Origin: Marinobacter sp. ELB17
GTDB lineage: Bacteria; Pseudomonadota; Gammaproteobacteria; Pseudomonadales; Oleiphilaceae
Assembly: GCF_000169375.1 (NCBI RefSeq)
Contig: NZ_AAXY01000010.1
Location: 62,001 to 126,000 of the forward strand
Reading direction: 5' to 3'
DNA: 64,000 bases
Shown in pieces: positions 18,076-27,720 of this stretch (its first letter is position 1; the number at the start of each line of letters is the position of its first letter). The position numbers and the translations under genes are program-made. The notes below the pieces were generated by a model that searched no databases, was not told where the DNA came from, and worked only from the letters and a program-made list of their open reading frames with translations.

Positions 18076-18435
18076 TAACGAGTGGTTAGCCTCACTCTGA
18101 CTTTTTCACCGCTCATAAAGACCCGCTGGTACTTACTTTTTCGCTCGGGCAGGCCTCAAAATAATTTTGTTCACACACTATAAAAGGTCTTAAAATACTT
18201 TAATTCAAAGGATTGGATAATTAATTTAATGTAAATTGTGGGGGTTTTGCTGCGTATTCCAGACCAAGGTTGCCACTGATTCCAGACGAAGCCTGCCACC
18301 CATTCCACGCGAAAGCTGCCACTGATTCCACGGCAAAGCTGCCACCCCGGCAGGCTGTCTGACTCACCCCATCGAAACCGTCCGGCGCGGGATAACTTAA
18401 CGGTACTCTGAGTCTTTTCATCCGGAGAAGACCAG

Positions 18436-19977
18436 ATGCCTGCGAAGAGGTTATCCATGCGTAAGATCAAAGAAGTCCTTCGCCTGAAATGGGAGCGAGG
18501 GCTGAGCAACCGACAGATTGCAGCGGCCTGCGGCGTCAGCCGCCCCACGGTAAGCGAGTATCTTCGGCGTTTGGCCGAAGCCGGTTTGAACTGGCCATTG
18601 CCGGAGGATCTGGATGAGACTCAGCTGGAGCAGCTGTTGTTCCCGCCCCCTCCAGACTTGCCGGCTCAGGTCCGGGGCATACCGGACTGGAATCAGGTCC
18701 ACGACGAACTGAAGGGTAAATACGTCACTCTGTTCCTGCTCTGGCAGGAGTACCGGCAGGCAAACCCGGAAGGGTATCAGTACAGCTGGTTCTGCGAGCG
18801 CTACCGGGCCTGGCAGGGCAAGCTGGACCTGGTGATGCGCCAGGACCATCGAGCGGGTGAGAAGCTGTTTGTGGACTACGCCGGCCAGACCGTGCCCGTC
18901 ATTGACCGCACCACCGGAGAGATCCACGAGGCGCAGATCTTTGTGGCGGTCATGGGCGCTTCCAATTACACCTACGCCGAAGCCACCTGGAGCCAGAAGC
19001 TGCCGGACTGGATTGGCTCCCACATCCGGGTCTTCGAATTCCTCATGGGAGTGCCTGAACTGGTAATCCCCGATAACCTAAAATCCGGTGTGACCAAAGC
19101 TCACCGCTACGAACCTGACCTCAACCCGACCTACCAGGACATGGCCGCCCATTACGGCGTAGCCGTTGTCCCTACACGGGTCCGAAAGCCACGTGATAAA
19201 GCCAAGGTGGAAGGCGGTGTGCTGATCGTCGAACGCTGGATTCTGGCGGCGCTGCGCCACCGTCAGCACTTCTCCCTGGGGCAGCTCAATGCAACCCTCC
19301 GTGAGCTGCTGGAAAAGCTCAATCGCCGCCCCTTCCGAAAGCTGCCCGGCTGCCGGCGCGACCACTTCGAACAGCTGGACAAACCCGCCCTACAACCCCT
19401 GCCAGCTGAGCGTTATGTCTACGCGGAATGGAAGAAGGCTCGGGTGAACATCGACTACCACATAGCCGTTGACGGGCATTACTATTCGGTACCCTACACC
19501 CTGATCAAGAAGGAAGTGGAGGTCCGGATTACCCACAACACCATTGAGTGTTTTTACCGGGGCAACCGGATCGCCAGCCACCGTCGCTCTGACCAAAAGG
19601 GACGGCATACCACCATCTCCGCCCATATGCCCGAATCCCATCGGCAGGCGGGTGAGTGGTCACCGGAACGGCTCACTGCCTGGGCGGCCAAGACCGGGCC
19701 CGCGACGGAAAAGCTCATCCGCACCGCACTGGGTGCCCGCAAACACCCACAGCAGGCTTACCGCTCCTGCCTGGGCATTCTCCGGCTGGGCAAGAGCTAC
19801 GGCGAGGCACGACTGGAAGCCGCCTGCCGGCGGGCCCTGATGCTGGGTAGTTGCCGTTACAAAAGCATTGAATCCATCCTCAAGCATCGCCTAGACCAGC
19901 AGCCCCTGGAAGAACAGCAAGAGCTGGCCTTACCGGATGCCCACGACAACATCCGCGGCCCAACCTACTACCACTGA
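18436..19977 (+). CDS. istA: IS21-family transposase IstA
   Basis: A 513-residue DDE transposase. N-terminal helix-turn-helix (LSNRQIAAACGVSRPTVSEY, residues ~25-45), then the RNase H-like core with the first Asp in KLFVDYAG, the second in VPDNLKSGV (family VxDNLK), and the Glu in the KAKVEGGVLIVERW region. The C-terminal part (YYSVPYTLIKKEVEVRIT) is the usual IstA beta domain. Length fits the family. GGAG precedes the ATG by about ten bases. Together with IstB it carries out cut-and-paste of the circular IS intermediate. Confidence 0.95.
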   Translation: MPAKRLSMRKIKEVLRLKWERGLSNRQIAAACGVSRPTVSEYLRRLAEAGLNWPLPEDLDETQLEQLLFPPPPDLPAQVRGIPDWNQVHDELKGKYVTLFLLWQEYRQANPEGYQYSWFCERYRAWQGKLDLVMRQDHRAGEKLFVDYAGQTVPVIDRTTGEIHEAQIFVAVMGASNYTYAEATWSQKLPDWIGSHIRVFEFLMGVPELVIPDNLKSGVTKAHRYEPDLNPTYQDMAAHYGVAVVPTRVRKPRDKAKVEGGVLIVERWILAALRHRQHFSLGQLNATLRELLEKLNRRPFRKLPGCRRDHFEQLDKPALQPLPAERYVYAEWKKARVNIDYHIAVDGHYYSVPYTLIKKEVEVRITHNTIECFYRGNRIASHRRSDQKGRHTTISAHMPESHRQAGEWSPERLTAWAAKTGPATEKLIRTALGARKHPQQAYRSCLGILRLGKSYGEARLEAACRRALMLGSCRYKSIESILKHRLDQQPLEEQQELALPDAHDNIRGPTYYH

Positions 19978-19988
19978 GGGAACCTGAC

Positions 19989-20744
19989 ATGCTGAAACAT
20001 CCGACTCTGGACAAACTCCATGCCCTCAAATTGACCGGCATGGCCGCCGCACTGGCTGATCAGTCGGCCACGCCTGACATCACGGAACTGAGCTTCGAGG
20101 AACGCCTTGGACTGCTGGTTGACCGGGAGATGACCGAACGAGATAACCGACGCCTGACCAGCCGGCTGCGCCGGGCTGGACTGCGACACACCGCCGTTCT
20201 CGAAGACCTGGATTACCGGAACTCACGGGGTCTGGATAAGGGACTGATCCAATCCTTGGCAAGCTGCCAATGGGTGAAGGAACACCTGAATGTGCTCATC
20301 ACCGGTCCCACCGGTGTTGGCAAAACCTGGCTGGCCTGTGCCCTAGCGCACAAAGCCTGCCGGGAAGGCTACACCGCCCAGTACGTTCGCCTGGCCCGGC
20401 TGCTACGAGAACTGACCATCGCTAAAGGAGACGGTCAGTACCCCAAACTGCTAGCAAATCTCGCCAAAGTCGATGTACTGATCCTGGACGATTGGGGACT
20501 CATGAAACTGAGCGCAGAGAACCGAAGAGACTTGCTGGAAGTGCTGGAAGACCGGTACGGCCGTCGCTCCACCATCGCCACCAGCCAACTCCCTATCGAG
20601 GAATGGCATGACGTCATCGGTGACGCCACTCTGGCGGATGCCATTCTGGATCGGCTGGTTCACAACGCTTACAAGATCAATCTCAGGGGTGAATCCATGC
20701 GGAAACGACAAGCAAAGTTGACGGGCACCACAGCTTCGGAGTAA
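19989..20744 (+). CDS. istB: IS21-family helper ATPase IstB
   Basis: A 251-residue AAA+ ATPase that delivers target DNA to IstA. Walker A is GPTGVGKTW (near residue 105) and Walker B is VLILDDWG (near 165); the C-terminal segment ends with the usual RGESMRKRQAKL. It starts 11 bases after istA with its own GAGGGA box. Intact. Confidence 0.95.
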   Translation: MLKHPTLDKLHALKLTGMAAALADQSATPDITELSFEERLGLLVDREMTERDNRRLTSRLRRAGLRHTAVLEDLDYRNSRGLDKGLIQSLASCQWVKEHLNVLITGPTGVGKTWLACALAHKACREGYTAQYVRLARLLRELTIAKGDGQYPKLLANLAKVDVLILDDWGLMKLSAENRRDLLEVLEDRYGRRSTIATSQLPIEEWHDVIGDATLADAILDRLVHNAYKINLRGESMRKRQAKLTGTTASE

Positions 20745-21040
20745 CAATGAAATCCCCGCGTCGCTACGCTCCGATGGGTGGCAGCCTTGCGCCGGTCCGG
20801 GTGGCAGGCTTCAGATGGAATGGGTGGCAACCTTCAGCGGTTTACGCAGGTTTTGCTGAATTTTAATCATTTTTGTTCGTAATTTCTTGTTAAAGCTAGA
20901 TACAAAAGTTAAATAGCCTACTTAATCATGCTTTTTAGTGATTTTCACTCACAAATCTAAGGTAAGCTGATTGTGCTTAGTTTAAGTCTATGTAAGTTTC
21001 GTAACTTATGACGTAACAAAAAAAACCAGAGAAACAAACT

Positions 21041-21862
21041 ATGATGCGTAAATTAGCAACGTCACTCGTACTTTCCTGCATTGCGTTCACCTCCGTGAAT
21101 GCTACAGCCGATCAGCTTGACACCGTGATTCAGCGAGGCACATTGAACTGTGGTGTGGTTCTAGATTTCCCACCAATGGGCTATTTTGACGGAAACAATC
21201 AGCCCGCAGGTTTCGATGTCGGTTATTGTAACGATCTGGCTGCCGCCCTCGGCGTGGAGTCAAATATACTCAATCTTACCTGGGGTGATCGAATCCCATC
21301 CTTGATTTCCGGAAAAACTGATGTTGTTATCGGCTCTACGTCCGATACTCTGGAACGTGCAAAATCTGTTGGATTCACCTACCCGTACTTTGTTTTCAAA
21401 TTCCAGGTAATTGCCCCGAAAAACAAGAATATCCAGTCGTTTGATGATCTTAAGAATCTGAAGGTTGGTGCTGCACTGGGTACTACTTACGAAACTGAAT
21501 ATCTTGCCTACGCCGAGAAAAAAGGCTGGGGAACGGATAATTACACAGCGTTCAAGTCTGAAAATGATGCTTACCTGGGCTTGTACCAAGGCAAAGTGGA
21601 TGCGGTTATCTCAACCAACACCAATATTGCCACCAAGCTGCAAAGCGCAGAGTTCAAAGATTTTGCTGCGGGGCCTTTCGTACCCAACTATGACGACGTC
21701 GTAGGTCTGATTGCAAAAAGAAGCGAAGGCGCCTGGATTAGCTACCTGAACCTGTTCCTGGTGCATCAGATTCGCGATGGCAACATGAATACGCACTACA
21801 ACAAGCACTTCGGTTCAGATGCGCCTGCTGATTTGATCCAGTCCTTGAGGGATAACAAGTAA
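21041..21862 (+). CDS. Polar amino-acid ABC transporter substrate-binding protein
   Basis: A 273-residue periplasmic family-3 binding protein with a Sec signal peptide (MMRKLATSLVLSCIAFTSVN, cut near ATA-DQL). The mature part shows GTLNCGVVLDFPPMGYFDG and GFDVGYCNDLAAALG, DVVIGSTSDTLERAKSVGFT and VGAALGTTYE, typical of amino-acid receptors. It captures substrate for the two permeases and the ATPase encoded downstream. A long upstream AT-rich region probably holds the promoter. The ribosome site is weak (CCAGAG). Exact ligand not deducible. Confidence 0.92.
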   Translation: MMRKLATSLVLSCIAFTSVNATADQLDTVIQRGTLNCGVVLDFPPMGYFDGNNQPAGFDVGYCNDLAAALGVESNILNLTWGDRIPSLISGKTDVVIGSTSDTLERAKSVGFTYPYFVFKFQVIAPKNKNIQSFDDLKNLKVGAALGTTYETEYLAYAEKKGWGTDNYTAFKSENDAYLGLYQGKVDAVISTNTNIATKLQSAEFKDFAAGPFVPNYDDVVGLIAKRSEGAWISYLNLFLVHQIRDGNMNTHYNKHFGSDAPADLIQSLRDNK

Positions 21863-21951
21863 TAGCGACATCGGTGACCGCCAGTCAGGCGGCTGCCAAT
21901 ATTACTTGTCGACAGGCCAAGCGCATATATCCTTGCGTAACGGCTTCGTAC

Positions 21952-21984
21952 TCTGATGGGTGCTTTGATAAAGCACCCATCAGA
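21952..21984 (+). terminator. 15-bp hairpin between binding protein and permease genes
   Basis: Positions 21952-21966 pair perfectly with 21970-21984 (arm TCTGATGGGTGCTTT) across a three-base loop. There is only a short pyrimidine run after it, so it probably lets a fraction of transcripts through and protects the receptor mRNA end. It also argues against a permease start at 21956, which would lie in the stem. Confidence 0.7.
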
Positions 21985-22015
21985 TCCCTTCTTAACCACA
22001 GAAAGTGGCCAAGGT

Positions 22016-22681
22016 ATGGATTATGAATTTCACTGGAACGTCGTGTTCCAGAATATGCCTGAGTTGCTGAATGGGGCCTTTGTAACCCTGCACGTATCTG
22101 TGCTCGCAATGCTCCTGGGCATTGTGATAGCAATACTGTTGGCGATTGCCAAGATGAACAACAGCAAGCCCTATTGTTATATTGCAACCACATGGGTCGA
22201 GATAGCCCGAAACACTCCCGCACTTTTCCAAATCTATATGGCTTATTTTGGGCTGGGAGCTTTAGGTATTCATTTAAGCCCTTATGTTGCTGTGTTGAGC
22301 GCACTTGTATTTATCAATGCCGGTTACCTGACCGAGACTTTTCGTGGCGGATTTCAGTCCATCCCCAACACACAGTACAGCGCTTCTAAATCTCTGGGCA
22401 TGACCAGTATTCAAGTGTATCGATACATCATCCTTCCGCAAATGCTCAGACGAATCTATCACCCGATGACCAACCAGTTTGTCTGGTCTATCCTGATGAG
22501 TTCCTTGGGTATTTTGGTTGGAATGGGCGAGCTTTCCGGGACAACCCAAAGACTCCAGTCATTGTCATTCCGGACGCTTGAGTTCTTTATGGTGGCAGCG
22601 GTTATGTACTTCATCATCACTAAGTTAGTGCTGATCAGTTCGTCACTTCTTTCCCGCAAACTATTCAAAGGGGAAATCTGA
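22016..22681 (+). CDS. Amino-acid ABC transporter permease 1
   Basis: A 221-residue HisM/GlnP-family inner-membrane permease starting MDYEFHWNVVFQNMPELLNG. About five membrane helices; the EAA loop region reads FRGGFQSIPNTQYSASKSLG, the site that contacts the ATPase. The frame is open further upstream, but earlier starts fall in a hairpin; ATG 22016 gives the normal length. The gene overlaps the next permease gene by one base. Confidence 0.9.
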   Translation: MDYEFHWNVVFQNMPELLNGAFVTLHVSVLAMLLGIVIAILLAIAKMNNSKPYCYIATTWVEIARNTPALFQIYMAYFGLGALGIHLSPYVAVLSALVFINAGYLTETFRGGFQSIPNTQYSASKSLGMTSIQVYRYIILPQMLRRIYHPMTNQFVWSILMSSLGILVGMGELSGTTQRLQSLSFRTLEFFMVAAVMYFIITKLVLISSSLLSRKLFKGEI

Positions 22682-23334
22682 TGAACTCTTTGTTTACGCC
22701 TCTGTCCTGGAGTGACACCGGTTTTATTCTTATCGGTGTCATGAATACGGTGACCATATCGATAGTAGCGATAGTGTTGGGAACCCTGCTGGGTTTGGCC
22801 GTCGGTTTTTTGCGCGCTGAAAGCAGCAAGGTGGTCAACGTACTGCTTGGTAGTGTGCTGGATATACTCAGAAGTGTGCCGCTGATCATTCAGCTGATTC
22901 TTTTTTCGACCTTTGTTGGCGCAATGGGATACCCGCTCGATCCGTTTGTGGCTGGCTCCATCATTCTTTCGCTTTACACTATGGCGTTCATGAGTGAAGT
23001 TTTCCGTAGTGGTTTCGAAAGCGTGCATCAATCCATGCGGACCTCAGCCCGCTCATTGGGTATGTCATACTGGCAAACCATTTTCTATATTCGTTTACCC
23101 ATCGGTTTGCGCGCAGTCTTTCCCTCCTGGTTGGGTGTTGCCCTAAGCGTCATCAAAGACTCGGCTCTGGTCTCTGTTATTGGTTATATGGAGCTGCTGC
23201 GCACGTCTGATCAGCTCATCTCCCGTACCCAGCAACCATTAATGATTCTGATCGGTGTTGGTATCTTTTACTTTATTATTTCATACCCCTTATCGTCATA
23301 TGGTCGGTATGTTGAAAGGAAAATGGCAATATGA
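22681..23334 (+). CDS. Amino-acid ABC transporter permease 2
   Basis: A 217-residue second permease of the same HisM/GlnP family, expected to pair with the first to form the membrane channel. The EAA loop reads FRSGFESVHQSMRTSARSLG near residue 105. It overlaps both neighbours (TGATG with the upstream gene, ATGA with the downstream one), so the three are translationally coupled. Confidence 0.9.
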   Translation: MNSLFTPLSWSDTGFILIGVMNTVTISIVAIVLGTLLGLAVGFLRAESSKVVNVLLGSVLDILRSVPLIIQLILFSTFVGAMGYPLDPFVAGSIILSLYTMAFMSEVFRSGFESVHQSMRTSARSLGMSYWQTIFYIRLPIGLRAVFPSWLGVALSVIKDSALVSVIGYMELLRTSDQLISRTQQPLMILIGVGIFYFIISYPLSSYGRYVERKMAI

Positions 23335-24053
23335 TCAGTATCCAGAATGTCCATAAATCTTTTGGTGATCTCGAAGTTCTTAAAGGTGTCAGTCTGGATG
23401 TCAACGACGGCGAAGTCGTGAGCATTATCGGTGGCTCCGGAAGTGGCAAGTCGACCCTGCTGTATTGCATCAATGCCATCGAGAATATTCAAAAAGGCAA
23501 AATCATCGTGGATGGTGTTGATGTTCATAGTAAAGAGACCAATAAAGATAAGCTGCGCCAAAAACTGGGCATGGTATTTCAGCAATGGAATTCCTTTCCG
23601 CACATGACCGTGCTGGAAAATGCAGCTCTTGCCCCCAGAATCGTCAAAAAAATGAGCAAGGAAGAGGCGATTGAAATCGCCAAAAAGGAACTCGTGCATG
23701 TTGGCCTGGGTGACAAGTTTGACGTCTACCCTACAAAAATGTCTGGAGGTCAACAGCAGCGCCTGGCGATCGCCCGCGCCCTTGCCATGAAACCCGATTG
23801 CATGCTTTTTGATGAGGTTACATCCGCCCTTGATCCCGAATTGGTGGGTGAGGTTCTGGATACCTTGCGCCTGTTGGCGGACGAAGGCATGACCATGATT
23901 TGCGTGACACATGAAATGGGCTTCGCGCGTGATGTGTCTGATCGCGTGGCTTACTTTCACGAAGGCGTTATTGCCGAGATTGGTGAGGCTAAACAGGTTA
24001 TTATCGATCCGCAAAACCCGCTAACCCAAAAATTCCTGTCAAAAGTACGCTGA
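23331..24053 (+). CDS. Amino-acid ABC transporter ATP-binding protein
   Basis: A 240-residue GlnQ/HisP-type ATPase that powers the importer. Walker A is GGSGSGKST (near residue 35), the Q-loop follows in FQQWNSFPH, the ABC signature is MSGGQQQR (near 137), Walker B is CMLFDEVTSALDPE, and the switch His is in CVTHEMGFA. It is the last gene of the operon and is followed by an intrinsic terminator. Confidence 0.95.
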   Translation: MISIQNVHKSFGDLEVLKGVSLDVNDGEVVSIIGGSGSGKSTLLYCINAIENIQKGKIIVDGVDVHSKETNKDKLRQKLGMVFQQWNSFPHMTVLENAALAPRIVKKMSKEEAIEIAKKELVHVGLGDKFDVYPTKMSGGQQQRLAIARALAMKPDCMLFDEVTSALDPELVGEVLDTLRLLADEGMTMICVTHEMGFARDVSDRVAYFHEGVIAEIGEAKQVIIDPQNPLTQKFLSKVR

Positions 24054-24080
24054 TAAGATATTGCTGATTTGAATTCTTAA

Positions 24081-24110
24081 GGGGTCGAGTTAAAACTCGC
24101 CCCCTTTTTT
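24081..24110 (+). terminator. Intrinsic terminator of ABC operon
   Basis: GGGGTCGAGT pairs with ACTCGCCCCC across a short A-rich loop and is followed by six T residues. It ends the four-gene ABC operon. Confidence 0.85.
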
Positions 24111-24228
24111 AGTGCTCTTGTTACCGCATTGCATCAAGCGTTTTTTGATAGGGCGGGGTGTCATAACGTTAGGCAGTTCAGCACACATGCAGGGTCTCGG
24201 TTCTCCCGGTTGACTGGGGGTGGTGCGT

Positions 24229-24642
24229 TTAGGGGTTCTTGTCCGGGTTCGGCTTGGGAGGTAGCGTAACGCTTTCAGGGCTGTCCTCATAACCGCTCCT
24301 GAGAGTGTGGGTCTGCGAGTCATAGTTGTCTCGAAGTTCGTCTTTTATTGTGCCGCTCCAGAGCGGCGTCCCAATAAAGTAACCGGCACGCCCGATAACG
24401 TGAGCTGCGATCGGCGAGGTAATCAGGATGAACACGACGATGGCGAATGCCCTTGCCAATACGACGCCGTCGGCAAAGAAAAACGCCACTCCAGCCATAG
24501 TAAACATGGCCCCCATGGCACCCGCCTTGGTGGATGCATGCATGCGTGTGGGCAGGTCCGGCAGGCGAATGATGCCAACGGCAGCCAGCAACATGAAGCC
24601 GGCGCCGGCCAGTAGCAGTATGGATACGATGATATCCGTCAT
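24229..24642 (-). CDS. mrpG: Mrp Na+/H+ antiporter subunit G
   Basis: A 137-residue small membrane subunit of the Mrp (Mnh/Pha) cation/proton antiporter, with three helices and the family stretch GAGFMLLAAVGIIRLPDLPT followed by RMHASTKAGAMG. The last ~45 residues are a hydrophilic tail. It is the final gene of mrpABCDEFG and starts four bases inside mrpF. Confidence 0.93.
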   Translation of the reverse strand: MTDIIVSILLLAGAGFMLLAAVGIIRLPDLPTRMHASTKAGAMGAMFTMAGVAFFFADGVVLARAFAIVVFILITSPIAAHVIGRAGYFIGTPLWSGTIKDELRDNYDSQTHTLRSGYEDSPESVTLPPKPNPDKNP

Positions 24643-24905
24643 TCTTGCGTCCCCCGTTCCAGAAACCGCGCAAAGCCGATGGCTGCAAGAAACGCGGTCA
24701 GGGCGATAACAATCGCGACGTCCAGCAGGCTTGAAATACCGGTGTCAATGGCATGAACCCCCACAAAGCCCACCACGATCGATGCAATCAGCTCCAGAGC
24801 CACCACTCTGTCTGGAAGAGACGGGCCCCGCGTAAGGCGGATGAACGCAAGCAAGAGTGCCAGGGAGAGCAGAAAATAAACAATATTGATGACAAACGGG
24901 ATCAC
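24639..24905 (-). CDS. mrpF: Mrp Na+/H+ antiporter subunit F
   Basis: An 88-residue three-helix membrane subunit. LTRGPSLPDRVVALELIAS is the MrpF signature near residues 25-43, and IALTAFLAAIGFARFLERG follows. Needed for Na+/H+ exchange by the complete complex. It begins 11 bases after mrpE and overlaps mrpG. Confidence 0.93.
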   Translation of the reverse strand: MIPFVINIVYFLLSLALLLAFIRLTRGPSLPDRVVALELIASIVVGFVGVHAIDTGISSLLDVAIVIALTAFLAAIGFARFLERGTQE

Positions 24906-24916
24906 GTTTTGGCTCC

Positions 24917-25390
24917 TCAGCGCAAGATGTTCAGGATTTTGTGCTCAAGTTCCCTGAGGTCTTGCCGCAACTGTTCTTCATCTTGCAGAAACATGGCGTG
25001 TATAAAAAGCACCTTTTTGTCGTCGGACACGTCCAGGCTCAGGGTACCGGGTGTCAATGAAATCACGCTGCTCAGGAACATAATCTCGACGTCCGTGCGG
25101 GCCTTGAGGCGAAACGCAATAACGCCGGGCTTCATATACCAGACCGGTGTGGCAACGTCGTAGGCGACGCGGTAATTCGCTTTTACCAATTCCTTTATAA
25201 AGAATACCAAAAACGCGACGACCCTCGGAAGGCGCCTGGAATAACCTTTAAGTACCGGCACCTGTCTTTGCAAGACCATGAGCGCCAGATAGCCGAAGAA
25301 GAAGCCTGCCACGAAGTTCATGCCGCTGAAGTCGCCGCTCAGTGCTGCCCATGCCAGCGCCAGCATGATGTTCCAGAAAAAACCGATCAT
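24917..25390 (-). CDS. mrpE: Mrp Na+/H+ antiporter subunit E
   Basis: A 157-residue MrpE subunit: two or three N-terminal helices (MLALAWAALSGDFSGMNFVA) then a cytoplasmic part with ITLTPGTL-like LTPGTLSLDVSDDKKVLFIH, characteristic of the family. It overlaps mrpD by four bases. Confidence 0.92.
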   Translation of the reverse strand: MIGFFWNIMLALAWAALSGDFSGMNFVAGFFFGYLALMVLQRQVPVLKGYSRRLPRVVAFLVFFIKELVKANYRVAYDVATPVWYMKPGVIAFRLKARTDVEIMFLSSVISLTPGTLSLDVSDDKKVLFIHAMFLQDEEQLRQDLRELEHKILNILR

Positions 25391-26898
25391 TGCTGTGGCT
25401 CCAGAACCGCTTCGATATAAAGCTGTGGATTCAACAGCTGGTGTGCGGCCATTTCTGCCAGCTCATAGATCGGCTGACCATTAAGGCCGATAAACACGGT
25501 GCAGGCCGCAAGGCCGATGACCGGCACGAAGTAGGCCCAGTTGTGTTTGTCTTTCACCTCACCCCGCAAACGGCGCAAATCGGTCACGTGTTCCGGTGTT
25601 TTCTTCCAGAACACTTCCGCCCAGATTTTGATCATGGAATAGAGGGTCAGCAAACCGACCAGCAAGGCAATACCGGTGACAACATAGGCCTCCGCTTCCA
25701 GGCCAGCGCGGATAACCACGAATTTTGCAAAGAAACCGGACAGCGGCGGAATGCCCGCCAGTGACAGTGCGGGGATAAGGAAAAGCAGCGCCAAAAGAGG
25801 ACGTTCTTTGTAAACGCCACCAAGATCCTTCAGATCGTAACTGCCGAGCAACCGGTAGGTGATACCGCTGATCAGGAACAGATTCGTCTTAACAAGGATG
25901 TGGTGCATGATATAAAACACCCCGCCAATGATGGCCAGCGGCGTGAACAGTGCGAGGCCCAGAAGCATGTAGCCAATCTGGCTGACAATGTGGAAAGACA
26001 GGATCCGGCGGAATTCGAACTGCGCGGCCGCCCCAAGTACGCCGGTCAGCATAGTCAGCGCGGCAGCCCACAAGAGAATGGTATGGGTGTAGTCGACGTC
26101 CTGGGTAAAAATCAGCGTGAAAACCCGGTAAAGCGCGTAGACACCTACCTTGGTCAGCAGGCCGGCGAACAGCGCAGAAACAGCCACTTGGGGGGTGTGA
26201 TAAGAAGCCGGTAGCCAAAAAAACAGGGGGAAGGCCGCCGCCTTTATACCGAAGGACACCATGAACATCATCGATATGACGGTCACCATACCGGGGTCTT
26301 CAATGGTGGCTACTTTCTGAGCAATGTCGGCCATATTCAGTGTACCGATCGTGCCGTAAAGCAAACCCACCGCAGACAGGAAAATGGCCGAGGAGAACAG
26401 GTTCAGAGTGACGTATTTTATCGCGCCCTCCATTTGTGCCCGTTCGCCTCCCAGGGTGAGCAGGGCGAAGGAGGCGAGCAGCATCACCTCGAACCAAACA
26501 AAAAGATTAAAAATATCGCCGGTCAGAAAAGAGCCGGCAACCCCTGCCAGCAGCAGATGCATCAGTGGGTAGTAGCCAAACTTCTCGTGACCCTTGGGCG
26601 TGGAAGCCAGCGAATAGATGGCGATGGCAAGCCCTATGATGCCGGTCAGCACGATCATGATGGCACTGAGCAAATCAGAGACAAACACAATGCTGAACGG
26701 CGCCGGCCAGCTTCCCATTTCCATAACCAGAAACCCCTGGTCTATAGTGGAGCGCAGCAACCATACGCTGGCTGCAAGAAGCAAAGCGGTCGCCAGCACG
26801 GCAATAATGCGCTGATAGCGAACCGAACGCCACAGTGCTATCGACACTGCGCCGGCAGTCAGCGGTATCAGAATCGGTAGGGCCAGTTCCAGGTTCAA
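25387..26898 (-). CDS. mrpD: Mrp Na+/H+ antiporter subunit D
   Basis: A 503-residue homologue of the proton-pumping NuoN/NuoM subunits of complex I, with about 14 membrane helices. Segments such as [19 protein letters not shown] and [20 protein letters not shown], and [20 protein letters not shown], are the conserved ion-channel helices with key Glu and Lys. It forms one of the two antiporter-like modules of the complex. Overlaps mrpC and mrpE by four bases each. Confidence 0.95.
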   Translation of the reverse strand: MNLELALPILIPLTAGAVSIALWRSVRYQRIIAVLATALLLAASVWLLRSTIDQGFLVMEMGSWPAPFSIVFVSDLLSAIMIVLTGIIGLAIAIYSLASTPKGHEKFGYYPLMHLLLAGVAGSFLTGDIFNLFVWFEVMLLASFALLTLGGERAQMEGAIKYVTLNLFSSAIFLSAVGLLYGTIGTLNMADIAQKVATIEDPGMVTVISMMFMVSFGIKAAAFPLFFWLPASYHTPQVAVSALFAGLLTKVGVYALYRVFTLIFTQDVDYTHTILLWAAALTMLTGVLGAAAQFEFRRILSFHIVSQIGYMLLGLALFTPLAIIGGVFYIMHHILVKTNLFLISGITYRLLGSYDLKDLGGVYKERPLLALLFLIPALSLAGIPPLSGFFAKFVVIRAGLEAEAYVVTGIALLVGLLTLYSMIKIWAEVFWKKTPEHVTDLRRLRGEVKDKHNWAYFVPVIGLAACTVFIGLNGQPIYELAEMAAHQLLNPQLYIEAVLEPQQ

Positions 26899-27242
26899 GT
26901 GTCCGTATCCTTCATTTGGTCGAGGTCATCGGTTCCCACGACTTCATAAGCGCGGCGTATCAGAACCACCGCAAATGCCAGAACACCAAAGGCAATAACA
27001 ATCGCTGTGAGGATCAGCGCTTGGGGTAGCGGGTCCGCTATAGCGCCCAACGGTGCATTGGTTCCTTCCGGAAGCAGAGGCGGCGCTCCGCGGGTCATGC
27101 CTGAGACTACAAAAATAAGGAGGTTGGCAGCGTTGCTTAATAAGATCAGACCGATAACCAGTTTAACGATGGAGCGACGCAGCATCATGTAAATCGCTGC
27201 AGCGAACAGGATGCCGACGACATAAGCCATCAAGCTTTCCAT
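26895..27242 (-). CDS. mrpC: Mrp Na+/H+ antiporter subunit C
   Basis: A 115-residue NuoK-like subunit with three helices; [17 protein letters not shown] is the conserved middle helix and [20 protein letters not shown] the third. AGGAGA precedes the ATG. A gap of 52 bases separates it from mrpB, the only break in an otherwise overlapping operon. Confidence 0.94.
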   Translation of the reverse strand: MESLMAYVVGILFAAAIYMMLRRSIVKLVIGLILLSNAANLLIFVVSGMTRGAPPLLPEGTNAPLGAIADPLPQALILTAIVIAFGVLAFAVVLIRRAYEVVGTDDLDQMKDTDT

Positions 27243-27294
27243 ACTGGCTCTCCTTGTGAGTTCAACGGGGGCGAGTGGTTACGATAGTCCTGAA

Positions 27295-27720
27295 TCATTC
27301 CTCCGACTCCATCAGGTTGATCACAAACGTCATGATGGTTCCGAGCACGGCCGCGTAAACGCCGATATCGAAGATCAACACGGTCGACAGCTTGAGATAG
27401 GTATCGCCAGGCAAAGGCAGTTCCCACCAATGGGCCGTTAACATGGGTTGGCCGGCCAAAAAAGCGGGAATCGTTGATGCAAGGGCGAATAGCAGGCCCG
27501 CTGACAGCAAATCCCGAGGGTCGACCCGAAGAATGTGCCGTGTGGCTGTCGCACCGAATGCGAAGGCATAAAGCACGAACGCGCTTGCGGCTACAAGCCC
27601 GCCGATAAAACCGCCGCCGGGTTCGTCATGGCCCCGGAGCAACAGAAATAACGAGAACATCAACTGCAGCGGCATAATGAAGAGTGCCGCTGTGTGCAGA
27701 ATCAGCGTGTTTGTTTTCAT
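27295..27720 (-). CDS. mrpB: Mrp Na+/H+ antiporter subunit B
   Basis: A 141-residue MrpB subunit with four helices. RGHDEPGGGFIGGLVAASAF is the hallmark loop near residues 29-48. It overlaps mrpA by four bases, so translation is coupled. Confidence 0.94.
   Translation of the reverse strand: MKTNTLILHTAALFIMPLQLMFSLFLLLRGHDEPGGGFIGGLVAASAFVLYAFAFGATATRHILRVDPRDLLSAGLLFALASTIPAFLAGQPMLTAHWWELPLPGDTYLKLSTVLIFDIGVYAAVLGTIMTFVINLMESEE

Larger units (their letters stand above)
18251..20848 (+). mobile_element. Complete IS21-family insertion sequence
   Basis: A 2598-bp element with istA and istB. Ends are inverted: left TGCGTATTCCAGACCAAGGT and right (reverse complement) TGCGTAAACCGCTGAAGGTT, followed by internal multiple repeats of the GCCTGCCACC type. 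The 8-bp sequence GGTTTTGC directly flanks both ends (18243-18250 and 20849-20856) as a target-site duplication. Both genes are open, so the element may still be mobile. It lies between the eroded TRAP locus and the ABC importer and interrupts no recognisable gene. Confidence 0.9.

Noticed and set aside
21956..22015. Longer N terminus for the first ABC permease
   Set aside because: The upstream start lies inside a perfect 15-bp stem and the added residues do not match the family.
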